Of a stretch of 64,000 nucleotides of DNA, positions 48,405 through 61,408 are shown piece by piece. Source of the DNA: Meandrina meandrites (lineage: Eukaryota; Cnidaria; Anthozoa; Scleractinia; Meandrinidae); assembly GCA_963693305.1 (NCBI GenBank), contig OY855908.1:27974305-28038304 (forward strand), written 5' to 3'. Both the position numbers and the translations under genes were made by a program. The notes below the pieces were generated by a model that was given only the letters and a program-made list of their open reading frames with translations, was not told the DNA's origin and made no database searches. The number at the start of each line of letters is the position of its first letter. The first letter of the stretch is position 1.

Positions 48405-49247
48405 GTGCGACGCGCCTTACCGTGGCCACCCAACAAACCTTTTTAAAATTTAGCCAATGAAGTTGCACGATTATGATTGACGGCCACGCCGCCTTATAAA
48501 GTTTCAAAAATATAATTTACGCACAAACAGGGAACGTTTTAGTCAAAACAGCTCAAGAGTTTCTTCCTATCAAGGGTAAATGAATGATTCATTAATGGCA
48601 ATTCTTCGATATTCCTTTCTTGAAGTGAATATTTCAATGTTCAAACGACGAATCGATTCAAATCTGGAATGTTGATTAGAGTATTGTCTGGCTTCACGCG
48701 ACGGGCGCGTTGGAACTTGGCCAAAATTTGCATAATTTCGGCTGCCACGTGGTCAACCGTCAAATGTCACGCACAGCATTTTCTCATCATTTTGTTCGTC
48801 ACGCGCTTTTTTCAAACCTCTCATAATACGAAAAGAGAGGCAAGAGATTTTAGCACACTATAAATTAGCACAAAATACTGCTGGCGGAGGAAAAAGTGGA
48901 AAAAATGTTGTTCACTCAGTTTTTGTTTTTATGCAAACTTGTTAGGAATATGTTATCCCCCGAGGCCAAGCATTATGATATCAACATTTTTGTTTTGAAT
49001 CGACCTGCCGTTTGAACATTGACTGAATATCCACTCCAACAATGGAATATTGAAGCAAAGAATGAAATCAAATTGCCATTAATGTATTCATTTATTCACC
49101 CTTGATAGGAACGCTTGAGCTGTTTTGACTGTTAACGTTTCCCGTTTGTGCGTAAACTTTGCAAGGAGGCGTGGCCGTCAATCGTGCAACCTTATTGGCT
49201 AACTTGTAAAAAAGTTTGTTGGGTGGCCACGGTAAGGCGCGTCGCAC
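48405..49247. mobile_element. Foldback element upstream of B2
   Basis: Ends GTGCGACGCGCCTTACCGTG and CACGGTAAGGCGCGTCGCAC are perfect inverse copies. Homology continues inward for about 250 bases per arm (GGCCACCCAACAAAC, GTCAAAACAGCTCAAG, CCTATCAAGGGT) with indels. B1 lacks it at the matching place. It lies roughly 350 bp 5' of the B2 start codon and may separate B2 from ancestral upstream sequence at 49260-49680. Confidence 0.8.
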
Positions 49248-50033
49248 CGTAATTCGTACAACTTGATGATATTTAAATTTAAGAGGTCCCTAAGAGCGGA
49301 GTGTCGCCCAAAAATTAACAAAATATGTGCTTCTGTGCTTTCCTTATTCTAAAACCTTGTTTCGCGAAAGACAACATGAACTATTTTTGTTGCTCCTTCT
49401 AAAAAACGGTTTCATAACACCTATAAAGATGATATTTTTAATTCTGAGCAGACACCACATGCTGCGAGCAGCGTCTATGGAACCGGCCATGATGACAAGC
49501 TTCACAAATTTGTGAAATCGTTTAGCCTGTTCTGGACTTTTGGTTAGTTCAGATGGGAAAGGGAAAAAGACGATGATCCCAAACGTAGCCAGCGTAGAAC
49601 AAAAGGGAGAGAAAGCAATCAGATTATTATATCTCATTATTGAAAGCAGATGCAGTTAAATCATACAGATGGACGATAAATTATGCATCCTGCATCCCTC
49701 CCCCATAATAGATAATAAAGAGCACAGAAGCGATGCCGTCGCTAGAAGAAAAGCAATGCAAATCATATATCGAGTAAAACGAATTCCACTTTGCTGAAGT
49801 GATCAGGCTAAAAAACGTATCCCCAATCCATTTCTTTAAATGCAACAAAACCTTCAAGATGACTTTACCAATACAACAAAACGGGCGAGATTTTTGAATG
49901 AACTGTCTACTCTAGCAGACTGAAAGCTCTGATGAAAGTCTGACGAAGAGATTATGCACTTAATATACCTGATTCTTTATGCATGAATGCATGATGAATT
50001 AATGGAATCGGCTTCTTAATTAACCTAGTTTGA

Positions 50034-50538
50034 AAGTCTTTAGCCGTAGCGATGAGATTAACTTATCCACAACTGCCTGAATTGCTCCCCTGTCAGCAGC
50101 TTGGTTAGGTGAGCTGCTTTCGGTCCGCTGATCGGCATCACCCATACTAGTGTCGTCAGCTGGGAAGACGCTTGACAACGATTTATGAACCATTTTGCGA
50201 CCTTAATCGCCTAGCTGCACACTTGCATACGAGGCAAGTTCCGACACCTCGCTATCGTAAATCGGTATAAGCCGCTTTCTGATGGACGCACGAAGCCAAA
50301 GATCTGCTGGCCATAGCGACAGTGTTGTCAAACCTCACCAAACATGAATATTCAGAGCGAATTTTAAAGGCAGTTTGCAGTTTTCCGTGTGATTATTTCC
50401 AACGTAAGCATTGTGACCCGATTCTTAAGAAACCTTGAAGACGCAGAAACCGATTAAAAAAAACGATATCATTAAGAGAAACTTTCCAAGTCTCAGAAAT
50501 TTACTCGATAACAGAAATCTTCGAGCAGCCCTCACCAT
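50034..50538 (-). pseudogene. Relic of a B-family exon 1
   Basis: Starting at the 5' end (right), [12 protein letters not shown] and a hydrophobic run are recognisable, as are pieces of the PA14 region (matching ATAAGCCGCTTTCTGATGGA). The last part matches the B2 3' exon-1 sequence (CACCCATACTAGTGTCGTCA). Only about 505 of 1088 bases remain, with several internal deletions and stops. Its upstream family sequence continues at 50640-51090; no exons 2-4 belong to it. Confidence 0.8.
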
Positions 50539-50639
50539 ATTCTGCGAGAAGCTTCCATGGTTCAAAAATCCCGTAACCCATTCCAGGAGAAATGGCCAAA
50601 GACTACCACCGCAGGGCATTATAACAGAGTAGTCGTTCA

Positions 50640-53164
50640 GTGTAGGTGCTTTCGACTGATCTAAATAAAAACGTTTTTTTTTTACACTGACGACTCGTAA
50701 AACAGTTTTCCATCAAAGAATTTAATTTAATAGCCGACGAGGTGCAGGGAAGGTAACAACTTGCGTTTTCTTGTTAAAACCGGCTGTTGTGGTTAAAGTG
50801 AATACTGGGTGCGAAAGCTTTCAATTTGTATGGTTTGATGATATTTAAATCATCATAAGCCGGGATAGAGCGTTTATATTTTGATTTCTAATTTATAATT
50901 ACATTCTGTCGGAAACTGAATATCTGAAAATATTGCTGATGGAAATTTTAAGGTAGCAGCTCTCGATGGAAACACATCTTAATCCATTCCTCGCTCCGAC
51001 AATTGGTATTACGGTCTCTTCTTTAAATTATGCTTTGGCTATCGCAGCGAGCTCGAGCGGCTTCGCCATCACTCACTCGAAATGCTGACATGCTTATCGG
51101 TTTATCGTGTGAAGTCCGAGGCTTTGTTCCCATATACTACGTCAAGAGAACAGTGAATAAATAGCCGTATTCGAAGCGGATTCGATGGCTTACTGTATTG
51201 AAAAAAATTGTTATACAAAGCGAAGTCGCTGAAAGCGCGCGACGTCTTATAAAATTGTCAACACACAAGCGTGCCATGCATAAAACTAATCATTGACTAT
51301 GGTAGTTTTCCGTCGCGTAGTATTCCGGCTGGTATGGAGCCCTTGATTATAAAGGCTAGTTCTTTATTCTCAAACTCTGAAATACAGTACCTTTCAATAG
51401 TAGTCCTGCTCGTCCATGGTGCGCATGGAAGTAACGCAATACAACGATACTACATCACTCTCTTCCTCTGAATAATGAGCGAGGTAAAGCTTAGAAAACG
51501 AAGCTCAACATAATATATACATTTAGGCAGGCCTAAAAGCGGAGCTCCCATTTATCATTTTTTTGCCCGAGTAAATTACAGTGTTACCAAATAAGAAACC
51601 ACACTATATTTCTAAGCTTACACCGTGGCCCATATAGGTACAAAAAACCTCTCATGATTTTGTTGACGAAAGCGACGTCAATATATTTCGTGGTTAACCC
51701 GTGTGAATTTTCCTGCCTTTAGTGGCAGGTTCTAAAATTGAAATTGACGAGTGGACTTTATTGGGTTCCTCACGTATGCACGTAGGCGCAAAACAAATCT
51801 TAGTAAAACTTTTTACAACGTTTACTGTACACTAATTCGTTATACACCTCTAGGACCTCTATGAGTTATTCAATGTAAAAAGAACCTTGACCTTGTTTTT
51901 GTTACTACAAAAATATCAGAGCAAGAAAACCAACTCAAGGCAAAAACAGAAAACAAAGTGAACTCGCTGCTTAACACATAGTAAACAAAATGAACTCACG
52001 CCACGGCAAACTGAGAAGATCACGGCGGCAAAACAAACTCTGCAAATTGATGGTGCCGGTTATGTAAGTCATTTTAAAGCAGTTTTTGTGTAAGAATTGT
52101 GGCAGTTTGTGATTTGGAAAGTGGTGCACGCTAACTTAGAATAAGCTCACAATGTTGTTTTGACTGTTTTGAACTGTCTTTTCGTTGCGGTTTGGTTGCA
52201 TGATTTACTAATTCTGTTTTATCGTACGCGTTGCTATTAAAATGCCTAAGAGAACTTTATGTAGAGAACTGAATGAATTTTCTTCATTTCTGGTAAGTAA
52301 ATATGCGGTAGGTTAAGTCTGAACCCACTCAGCCTAGCACAGGTAACTCGCAACGAAACCGGCAAATTCAACACACTCACTAATAAGCAGAGATAAGAGA
52401 AACAAAACAAATGCAAGCGAGCCGAAATCGTGATTTTGATCCGTGAAGCTAAATAATTTGTTTTCAAAATCCAATAATGAACATCACAGTTAACTCCACT
52501 AACTAAAACTGAAAATAATTAGTCTAAACAAAACAAAATTAATGTGTAAAATGTATAAACATGAACAGGCTTGATAAATATTTACGTGAAGATCTGAAAA
52601 CCGACACAACTTCAAATTCATTCATTAATGAAGTATAATTCTCTCAATATAAAATTAGGCTTATGCTTAGTGCATAGATTTACGTTTGTTACCTCATTAT
52701 TGAAGAAGACTTATAAATTCTGCATGGCAAAGTTTTCAAACCAGCCCAATAATATCGGACACGAACACGGCAGTCTTGTTGCAAGATTAGTCCAACACCA
52801 GCGACATATTCATTATATGAATTATCACCGAACAACAATTTCTTTCTTTCCATCGGTGTAGCCTTTAACAGTCTTTTATCCTTCACTTCAGTGAACTTGA
52901 TCGGCTCTGAATTCACTTTTGTTTGAGCTCAATTCAGTGATATTCAGCCTTGCTCAGCCGCAGGTCGAACCCTGGACATCGCGCTCTTTTTGACTTGTTA
53001 TCCAGTATACCATGTTCAAATCGGCAATTATTTCGGTTCTTCCCGTTAAGAGGTTGTCCTAAATCATTTGGCATAAGTTTCCATGATGTACATGAGTAAA
53101 TAAAGCGAGAAATGCTCACGAAAATTGATGTTCGGCAGCAGCTTTCTTCGCATCTTTCATTCAG
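50640..53164. other. Gene-free stretch right of the exon-1 relic
   Basis: The first part (to about 51090) matches family upstream sequence at 37780-37960 (ATCTGAAAATATTGCTGA, CATTCCTCGCTCCGACAA). The rest shows no gene. CCTAAAAGCGGAGCTC at about 51530 resembles 55855 on the far side of the big foldback. Confidence 0.3.
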
Positions 53165-53170
53165 CTTTAA

Positions 53171-55717
53171 GGTGACTCGATCGAAATAAATTACGGGCTG
53201 TATGCCTGTCTAAAAACTCTAATAACTTCGCCATTTTTGACTCGATTTCCTTGAAACTTTCGCATTTTACACAACATTTATCGAGGAATACTATGCATGT
53301 CAATATGTTGATGTAATATTCGATAGTTTTACGTGATGTTACTTTTATTGAGCACTACTTTTTGGATAAAATTGTCATTTACAGATAACTGAGCGCTAAG
53401 ATTTCGTTAAAATTTCTGCAATTAGCTCGTAATAACATCTTGCCATGACTGTTCAAGTTTCCGCAAAATCGTCGGAACAGAAACCCCGGTACAATCTGGA
53501 CATCAAAATATTAACTTCGAGCGAACTTCGAGGCTTGGAACGCTCCGGCGCTTCCAGATTTCACCTAAGAGCACAATAATCAAAGCAAAAGTAGGTTCAA
53601 TGTATCAGTTTTGTTAGCTCCAAATCGCATTCGGCTATTTGCAACGATGAAAAAGTTTGAGCTAATATAATAAACTCATCTTTTGCGTCAAAATGTAGCG
53701 AAGTCGCCAAATTTACGTTTTTCTGAATTATATGAAAACTAACCGGACGAATCGAATAAAACTACCGGAACAGTAAAATGAACACCTTACATACACTTTG
53801 CGCTATTTTATGTTTCTGGAGCTGCCTTGGTTTGGATGAAATATATTTTTAAAGTGAAGCACTGCTTCAACTCTCTTGTGAACACGGCCTTGTTGTTATT
53901 TAGATTCTACAGCTGACGCTATGCAAATTTTTTGGATTTCATGAGAATTTAAAGAATTTACACGTGGGCTAGGGGGGGTGCATTGACAGTGCTCAGTCGG
54001 TACATGTTCTAATCTCTGAGCCTAATAAGCATATTCGGATTTGCTAGCATAACTAAGGCTTTCCTGGTTTAGCAACATCAAATCATGATCATGATACTGA
54101 TGCTCTGTGTCACTGGCAGGACATTGGAAAAAATTTAATAAGAAATTATGATGTTTACACTATTTTGTCTTTTATTGCACTTGATTGCTTGTTTAGAGTT
54201 GAACGTTGCTCACTACAACCTTATGCAATAGTCTTACGTGGATGTCAAAGCGCTTTATGTTTGTTGCTCTTGTCAAACGGGTCTCAGCGAGCTCCTCTCT
54301 GGATTATCGCGAGGTCTTCAGTTTTTTATCGACGTCAACAAAAACATTAAACTCCCGAATTTAAATTTAGTGCAGACTCTAGTAAAAATATCCACGTATG
54401 CTCTGCCATTCATCCATGGCCGACGCCGCGTTCCGTTTTCCATTTTCTCCAGATTAGTGTGGACGGTGAAAATATTGATAACGATACGAAAACGATAGCT
54501 TGAACAGAAAATATTTTATCCGATTTGTCCGCATTAGTGCGGGACGGGGCTGAGAAGAAAATGTGCAGCTTTTATGTTTTCTCGACTTTGGTATCACCTC
54601 TTTTCAAGTTTCACGTGGCATAATATTAGAGAGGTTAAGCATGACGTTTACGGCAAACGGCAAACGTTAAAAATAATTCTGATTTTGCTCACTTTTCTTT
54701 AGCACTTAAATAAAGCCAGTCGAAAAATAGGAAAAAATCCCTTAATCACAGTAAATGCAAACAATTTCCCTAAATTGTACAAACGGCTAAAATCAGACAC
54801 CAAAAGTTCGATTTTTGCCGTTTGCCGTTTGCCGTAAACGTCATGCTTAACCTCTCTATTATAGACACCTCAGAGATTAGAACATGTACCGACTGAGCAC
54901 TGTCAATGCACCCCCCTAGCCCACGTGTAAATTCTTTAAATTCTCATGAAATCCAAAAAATTTGCATAGCGTCAGCTGTAGAATCTAAATAACAACAAGG
55001 CCGTGTTCACAAGAGAGTTGAAGCAGTGCTTCACTTTAAAAATATATTTCATCCAAACCAAGGCAGCTCCAGAAACATAAAATAGCGCAAAGTGTATGTA
55101 AGGTGTTCATTTTACTGTTCCGGTAGTTTTATTCGATTCGTCCGGTTAGTTTTCATATAATTCAGAAAAACGTAAATTTGGCGACTTCGCTACATTTTGA
55201 CGCAAAAGGTGAGTTTATTATATTAGCTCAAACTTTTTCATCGTTGCAAATAGCCGAATGCGATTTGGAGCTAACAAAACTGATACATTGAACCTACTTT
55301 TGCTTTGATTATTGTGCTTTTAGGTGAAATCTGGAAGCGCCGGAGCGTTCCAAGCCTCGAAGTTCGCTCGAAGTTAATATTTTGATGTCCAGATTGTACC
55401 GGGGTTTCTGTTCCGACGATTTTGCGGAAACTTGAACAGTCATGGCAAGATGTTATTACGAGCTAATTGCAGAAATTTTAACGAAATCTTAGCGCTCAGT
55501 TATCTGTAAATGACAATTTTATCCAAAAAGTAGTGCTCAATAAAAGTAACATCACGCAAAACTATCGAATATTACATCAACATATTGACATGCATATTAT
55601 TCCTCGATAAAGGTTGTGTAAAATGCGAAAGGTTCAAGGAAATCGAGTCAAAAATGGCGAAGTTATTAGAGTTTTTAGACAGGCATACAGCCCGTAATTT
55701 ATTTCGATAGAGTCACC
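53171..55717. mobile_element. Large foldback element flanked by TTAA
   Basis: Two arms of about 850 bases (53165-54020 and 54869-55723) are near-perfect inverse copies. Each terminus reads GGTGACTC...GAGTCACC with TTAA on both sides (53167-53170, 55718-55721), the target duplication of piggyBac- and Kolobok-type elements. The spacer (54021-54868) carries short plus-strand frames at 54165-54498 of unknown origin and a nested MITE. The few arm-to-arm mismatches suggest recent origin or ongoing gene conversion. Confidence 0.85.
54628..54857. mobile_element. Nested MITE, ATT target duplication
   Basis: AGAGAGGTTAAGCATGACGT at the left and ACGTCATGCTTAACCTCTCT at the right are perfect inverse copies, continuing into TTTACGGCAAACGGCAAACG. 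ATT flanks both sides (54625-54627, 54858-54860). It lies in the spacer of the large foldback. Confidence 0.8.
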
Positions 55718-55829
55718 TTAAAGGTGAACAGCGTACCAAAGATTTACCGCCTTTTCGAACAATCGCTTCGTTTAAGTTGAAATGAAATGTCCAGATCATT
55801 TATTTAACATGAGAAAAAAACTAAGCTAA

Positions 55830-56335
55830 ATATATCTAAAATAGATTAAGCCAAGCCTAAAAGCAGAGCTTGTGGGTTATTTACCTTGCCCTTTATTTAA
55901 ATCTAAATTTACGCGATGATAAAATTATCAGGCTAAGTGAGGCTAAGTAAAAACTGAGTACTTGAGCCCGCGATCAATTGGAAAACCATTACCTGGTCAG
56001 CGGTCAACTTCCAAAAAAGACGTCACCTCGATTAGCTCTACACCTGAGCCCGCGATATGGTCATGTGATACTGGTCAGCGGATACCTTGTTTTGACAGCT
56101 GTCAATTGACCATGACATGGAAGTTCAATATCAAAGATTTAACAGTAACCAAAGCGGTAATTGTCCTGTGACTCCCCTCCCCCTCCCCCAGAGTCTGTAC
56201 GGACGGACGGACGGACGTACGGTCACGTGATTACCAAATTTTCTCGGCTTGATGGTTTACCAAACTTTCTTACCCATGGTGCTCCGCTGGCGCGCTTCGC
56301 GCGCTGGAGCTCCGCTATTACTTCCTAAACCTATA
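55830..56335. repeat. Dispersed repeat ending in GGAC tandem and TCACGTGATTACC
   Basis: Contains two GAGCCCGCGAT...TGGTCAGCGG units (about 55965 and 56047), a (GGAC)n patch at 56203-56215, then CACGTGATTACCAAATTTTC and the palindromic GGCGCGCTTCGCGCGC (56290-56305). It resembles a dispersed coral repeat. No coding sequence. Confidence 0.45.
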
Positions 56336-56584
56336 AGTTGAAATAATGTTAAAGCAAAATGGTCTTCAAGCCATTGATCCATTCAATGTACAAAAAAAAT
56401 AGTCTGAAATGTTCAGACACCCGTCTTGCTCTTTGCTGATCTGCAAAGTGCAGACGGTTCTACTGGTGCAACGTGCAACTGCGAACGATGAAAACAGGTT
56501 TTAACTGTAAAGTGGTTTAATTGGTTAAACTGTCAGAACTGGTTCACCTGTCTTCGCGAAGGAACTGGAGTGAACGTTTGGAAA

Positions 56585-58660
56585 AATTTACATGATGGCA
56601 TTTCACCAGAAAGGACAGAAATGTCCATTTTGAGTTGCAAAGTGGAGATGTGTTATGGATCTGGAGTGTGTATAAGGGCTAAAGAACGTGGTGGCATTTC
56701 ACCAGAAAGGCCAAAACTTACATTGAGAGATACAAACTTCTACCTGTTTTTGTAGAGTGGTGGCGTTTCACCACAATGGCCAGAAATGTACATTTTGTGT
56801 TACAAACTGGCGCTTTATTATGGAACTGGAGTGTAAATTAGTAATAATATTCATGGTTGCATTCACCAGAAAGGCCCAATTCGCTCGACTAGGGCCGGGA
56901 GAACTGCAGTTCGCGGGCTTTCGTATGTGCAAGATAGGCAAAACCTACGTTGTGGCATTTCACCAGAAAGGCCAAAAACGTACATTTTCAGTTATAAAAT
57001 CGCACGTGATGTTCAGGTAGAGTTGAAATTAGGCAAAATTGACGTGTGGGCTTTTCACTACAGAGGCTGCATACAAACTATTTTTGTGGATCTAGAGTGG
57101 CAGCTAGGTGTAATCTTCGTGGTGGCATTTCACCAGAAAGGCCAAAAATGTATATTAAGCGGTACAAACACCAAACATAACGAGTGACAATTAGGCTTAT
57201 TTTACGTGGTGGCATTACATCAGGAAGGCCTGAAATGTACATTTTAATAAAAACTTGCAGGTTTTTGTAACTAGAGAGAACGTTTGGCTTAATCTACGTG
57301 GTGGCATTTCACCAGAAAGGCCCAACATGTGAATTTAGAGTTACAAACTTGCATATATTTGTGGAGCTGGAGTGTGAGTTAGGCAAAATCTACGCGGTGG
57401 CATTTCACAAGAAAGGCCCAAAATGTGAATTTAGAGTTACAAACTTGCATGTATTTGTGGAGCGGAAATGGAAGCTAGACAAATACTACGTGGTGGCAAT
57501 TCACCAGAAAGGCCAGATATGTACATTTTAAGTTACTACCTTGTACTATTTTTGTGGATCTCGAGGGAGAGTTAGGCTTAATCCACGTGGTGACATTTCA
57601 CCAGAAAATCCCAAAATGTACAATTAGGGTTACAAAATTACATTTTTTGTGGAGATGGAGTGGAAGTTGGGCAAAATCTACGTGGTGACATTTACCAAGA
57701 AAAGTCAGAAATGTTCATTTTGATAGAAACTTGCACTTCTTTGAATCTAGAGTGAACGTTCGGCTCAATTTAGGCAGTGGTATTTCCCCAGATAAACCCA
57801 AAATGTAATAAAGGAGTTACAAACTAGCACTATTTTGTAGCGCTGTAGTGAAAGTTAGGCAAAATCTACGTGCTGGCACTTTTAAAAAACGAAAGGCCAG
57901 AAATGTACATTTTGATACAAACTTGCCCTTTTTGGGATCTAGAATAAAAGCTCGGCTTAATTTACGTGGTGGCAATTCACTAGAAACTCCCAAAGTATAT
58001 ATTTAGAGTAACAAACTTGCATCTTTTTGTGGAGCTGGAGTGGAAGTTAGCCAAAACCTACGTGGTGGCATTTCACAAGAAAGGCAAGATACATACGTTT
58101 TGAGTTACAAACTTGCACTATTTTTTGGATCTTGTGTGACAGGCTTAATCAAAGTGGTGGCATTTCACCAGAAAATCTCAAAATGTACAATTAAAGTTAC
58201 AAACTTGCGTCTATTAGTAGAGCTGGACTAGAACCTAGGCAAAATCTACATGGTGACATTTCACCAGAAAGACAAGAAGTGTACATTTTGATACAAACTT
58301 GCACCATTCTTGTGGATTTCGAGTGAAAGATAGGCTTAATCTACTATTTTGCATTTCACCAAAAGGCCCACAACATACATTTTGTTACAAACCAGCACAT
58401 TTTTGGATCTGGAGTGAAAGCTCCACTGAATTTACGTGGTGGCACGTCACCAGAAAGGCCCGAAATGAACATTTAGGGTAGCAAACTTGCATTTTTTTTA
58501 CAGCTGGAGTGGAAGATATACAAACTCTACGGTGGCATTTCACCAGAAAGGCCAAAAATGTACATTTTCATACAAACTTGCACTTTCTTGCATCTTAAGT
58601 AAAAATTCAGCTTAATCTTCGCGGTGGCATTTCAGTAGAAAGGCTTAAAATGTAAATTTA
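56585..58660. repeat. Satellite array, about 95-bp monomers in an A/B dimer pattern
   Basis: The block TGGCATTTCACCAGAAAGG recurs about 22 times with spacing of 90-99 bases from 57122 onward; spacing is less regular at the left. Monomers end alternately in GTGGAGCTGGAGTGGAAGTT + AGGCAAAATCTACG and in GGATCTAGAGTGAAAG + CTCGGCTTAAT. The repeating unit from about 57500 is therefore a dimer of roughly 190 bases. Open frames inside read VVAFHQKG repeatedly but are interrupted by stops. Confidence 0.9.
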
Positions 58661-60437
58661 TTTTTGGTAGAGCTTAATAACAGAGCGCCAGGTCGTAACA
58701 GTAAAGACAGAGCGCAGCGAGGTCCTTAGAAAACAGACCGAGGGCCAATATTCCCCAGTAGGTCTCAAGCAATCAAGATTTGTAAGTAGTTTATTATATG
58801 GCATTTGCTTTATCTGCAAAATTTTGAATTTGCCTGCTTTTGAAAAAACAAAAAAATTCACGGCTTATGATCGTTTCCATGGAAATGATCTTTATAGCAA
58901 AATTCTGACCAATAGAAAACCAATCACAACGCTCGAATTTACCTGAGGACTGCATTGTCATATCATAAAAGATAATACTGCTAAAAACAATATAAAGGTA
59001 TACACAAATTTACGGCTGGGGTGCACTGTCACTAACACTCTAATTCCAAGCTTTTTGTTTGGTATGATAATGATGATAGAGGCCTGGGTTCTTGATTCGT
59101 TCAACTTCCAACTTCGCGTTTATAACGCGGTTCAGTAGAACTCAGTCCTCTCCGCCCCATTTGTATTTGAAGTCCTCTGTGTTCATTCCTTTAGAAATAA
59201 GGGAGGCATTTAAGATTAAACAGCATCCTATAGGTAGCCACATCAAAAAACGAGAACAGAAAGAGTCCCCCCCCCCGTCTCGACCAAAAAACAACAATAA
59301 ATATAAAAGACTTATCCAAGTCACTACTGCTTTTAAAAGGTAATTGAGATTGTAACGTGTGCTTCCTCAAATCTCTTTGATGTGTATGTTGACTTCTGTT
59401 CACTGAAATTTTATTTGTACTATGACTCGAGTACACTTTACGAAAATGACGTTTGTGAGGCAACTTCTAGTCATGTAGACACACCAAAAACGAGAACATA
59501 AAAAGCAACCTTCCACCAAAAAAAGACATTAAACATAATAAAAATAAATATATAAAAGACTAAAAAGACTAAAAGGTAACTGAGATTGTAACGTGTGCTT
59601 CCTCAAATCCCTTCCATGTACGTGTTGACCTCTGTTTACTAAAATCTTGTTTGTAGTATGACTCGAGTACACTTCACGAAAATGAAATTCATGAGTCAGC
59701 TTGTTGTCAAATGTAATACCACGGGTAACATTATAGATTGGATGAAAATTTCCTTATTTTAGTTGTTTTTGTTTAATGCACTAAATCGATTGAAAAGAGG
59801 TTTTCTGCTTGCATTTTGAGCATATGTTATGCTTCTGAAAAAAAAAAAAAACGAAAGACAATTTAGATCCTATTGTCTGACTTCACGTACGCGAAAACTT
59901 TCCTTAAGCGGGAATCTCGGCCTGATACTTTAAATGGCCTAATGCGAGCAGCCCAGGCTGTGGACTCTCATAAACGTAGTAGTGTCAAGGAATGACATTG
60001 CATTTTTATTTAATTTTCTTACCGCCGAAACGTATCCAGTCTGATTTATATACACTTAGAAGACCAAAGCCGTTCCTTTCCCAATAGCCACGATGATCGA
60101 CAAAAGTGCTACCACAGCGCAGACGTCCTACAACGGGTGCGTAAACTAGATGCCCTTCTATCGTGTTCTACAAACAACAGAAGAATAAATCATAAAATGC
60201 TTAGAACAAACAGTTTCAGTCGGCGTATAGCTGGTTTTACATGGAAAGCTAGAAAAAGCTTGGGAAAAGTTCCTGTCTGGTCCAATCGATCAGCGTACTG
60301 GGTGAGCTCGTGCGTTGGCCTGAAGGCGACTAGTTTGTCGAAAATTTCATTCCAGATGTCTCAATTGCATTCCACAACTCACGGCCGGTGTTTGTTGTTT
60401 TTTGTTCTCAGGCTTTTGGAAAACCCGCGACAATTTC

Positions 60438-60855
60438 TCGTGATTTTGTGCAGTCGGGACTTTGAGCGTGATGCTCAACGAGAATGCTGTCATCATTCTT
60501 TGCGAACGGGACTTTGAGCGCGATGCTCAACGAGTTTGCTAGCAGAAAAGGTCTCTGAAGAGTCCCTTGGCCGGGACGAAACGCTGCGTCAGACTAGCCA
60601 CGAAATATTTATTCACAAGTAACTGTCAACTTTCATTGTCAATTTTCACTCGTGATTTTGTGCAGTCGGGACTTTGAGCGTGATGCTCAACGAGATTGCT
60701 GTCATCATTCTTTGCGAACGGGACTTTGAGCGCGATGCTCAACGAGTTTGCTAGCAGAAAAGGTCTCTGAAGAGTCCCTTGGCCGGGACGAAACGCTGCG
60801 TCAGACTAGCCACGAAATATTTATTCACAAGTAACTGTCAACTTTCATTGTCAAC
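60438..60855. repeat. Two-copy 212-bp tandem duplication replacing the end of B3 exon 2
   Basis: TCGTGATTTTGTGCAGTCGG begins at 60438 and at 60650; both copies end in CAACTTTCATTGTCAA. The two are nearly identical. Each contains two GGGACTTTGAGCG.GATGCT CAACGAG sub-units with a TTGAGC/GCTCAA hairpin. The right end abuts B3 exon-2 coding sequence directly. Confidence 0.9.
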
Positions 60856-61408
60856 AGTGATTTCATTGATAAAATGATAAACCCATCTTCCTTGATCCTT
60901 GACCGGCAGTATAAAATACACTGTAGCGTTGTTATTCCAGTTCATGTCTTTTGGAAAACACAAACGGCGGCCAACCTTTTCTTCATAGACGTGCTCTGAC
61001 AGACGAAACGACTGATCGGTGCTATCTAGACCGAGTTCTAGATCAATAGAAAAACGATCGCCATAAACTGGATCTGATTTTTCCATCACTTTATGAATTC
61101 GCCTCAAGAAGTAATCCCTAAATGTTGAGAGGAGCAAAAATTATTTTAAGCATCTTACAGCCAGCTGCATAGCGTAGCTTTTATTTGAAAATAACTTTGG
61201 CGGATAGAGAAAATGACGGACACCAAATTCGAATGTTGCCAACTCAAAAAATTTCATAAAATTAAGATTAACGGTAAATATTCTTCCCGTACCGAGCTAA
61301 CTTGCTTTATTTCGAATAGCTTTTCGTTTACCTTTAGCTTTCGAGACTTTCGAAACATTTCTGGCGGAAGTTAGCTTTTTGCTTCCCGTCAGTTCACGGG
61401 AAAGACAG

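Noticed and set aside
57298..57531. Repeated VVAFHQKG peptide frames at 56757-58231
   Set aside because: They are translations of the 95-bp satellite; each is ended by stops after one or two monomers and no start or splice context fits.
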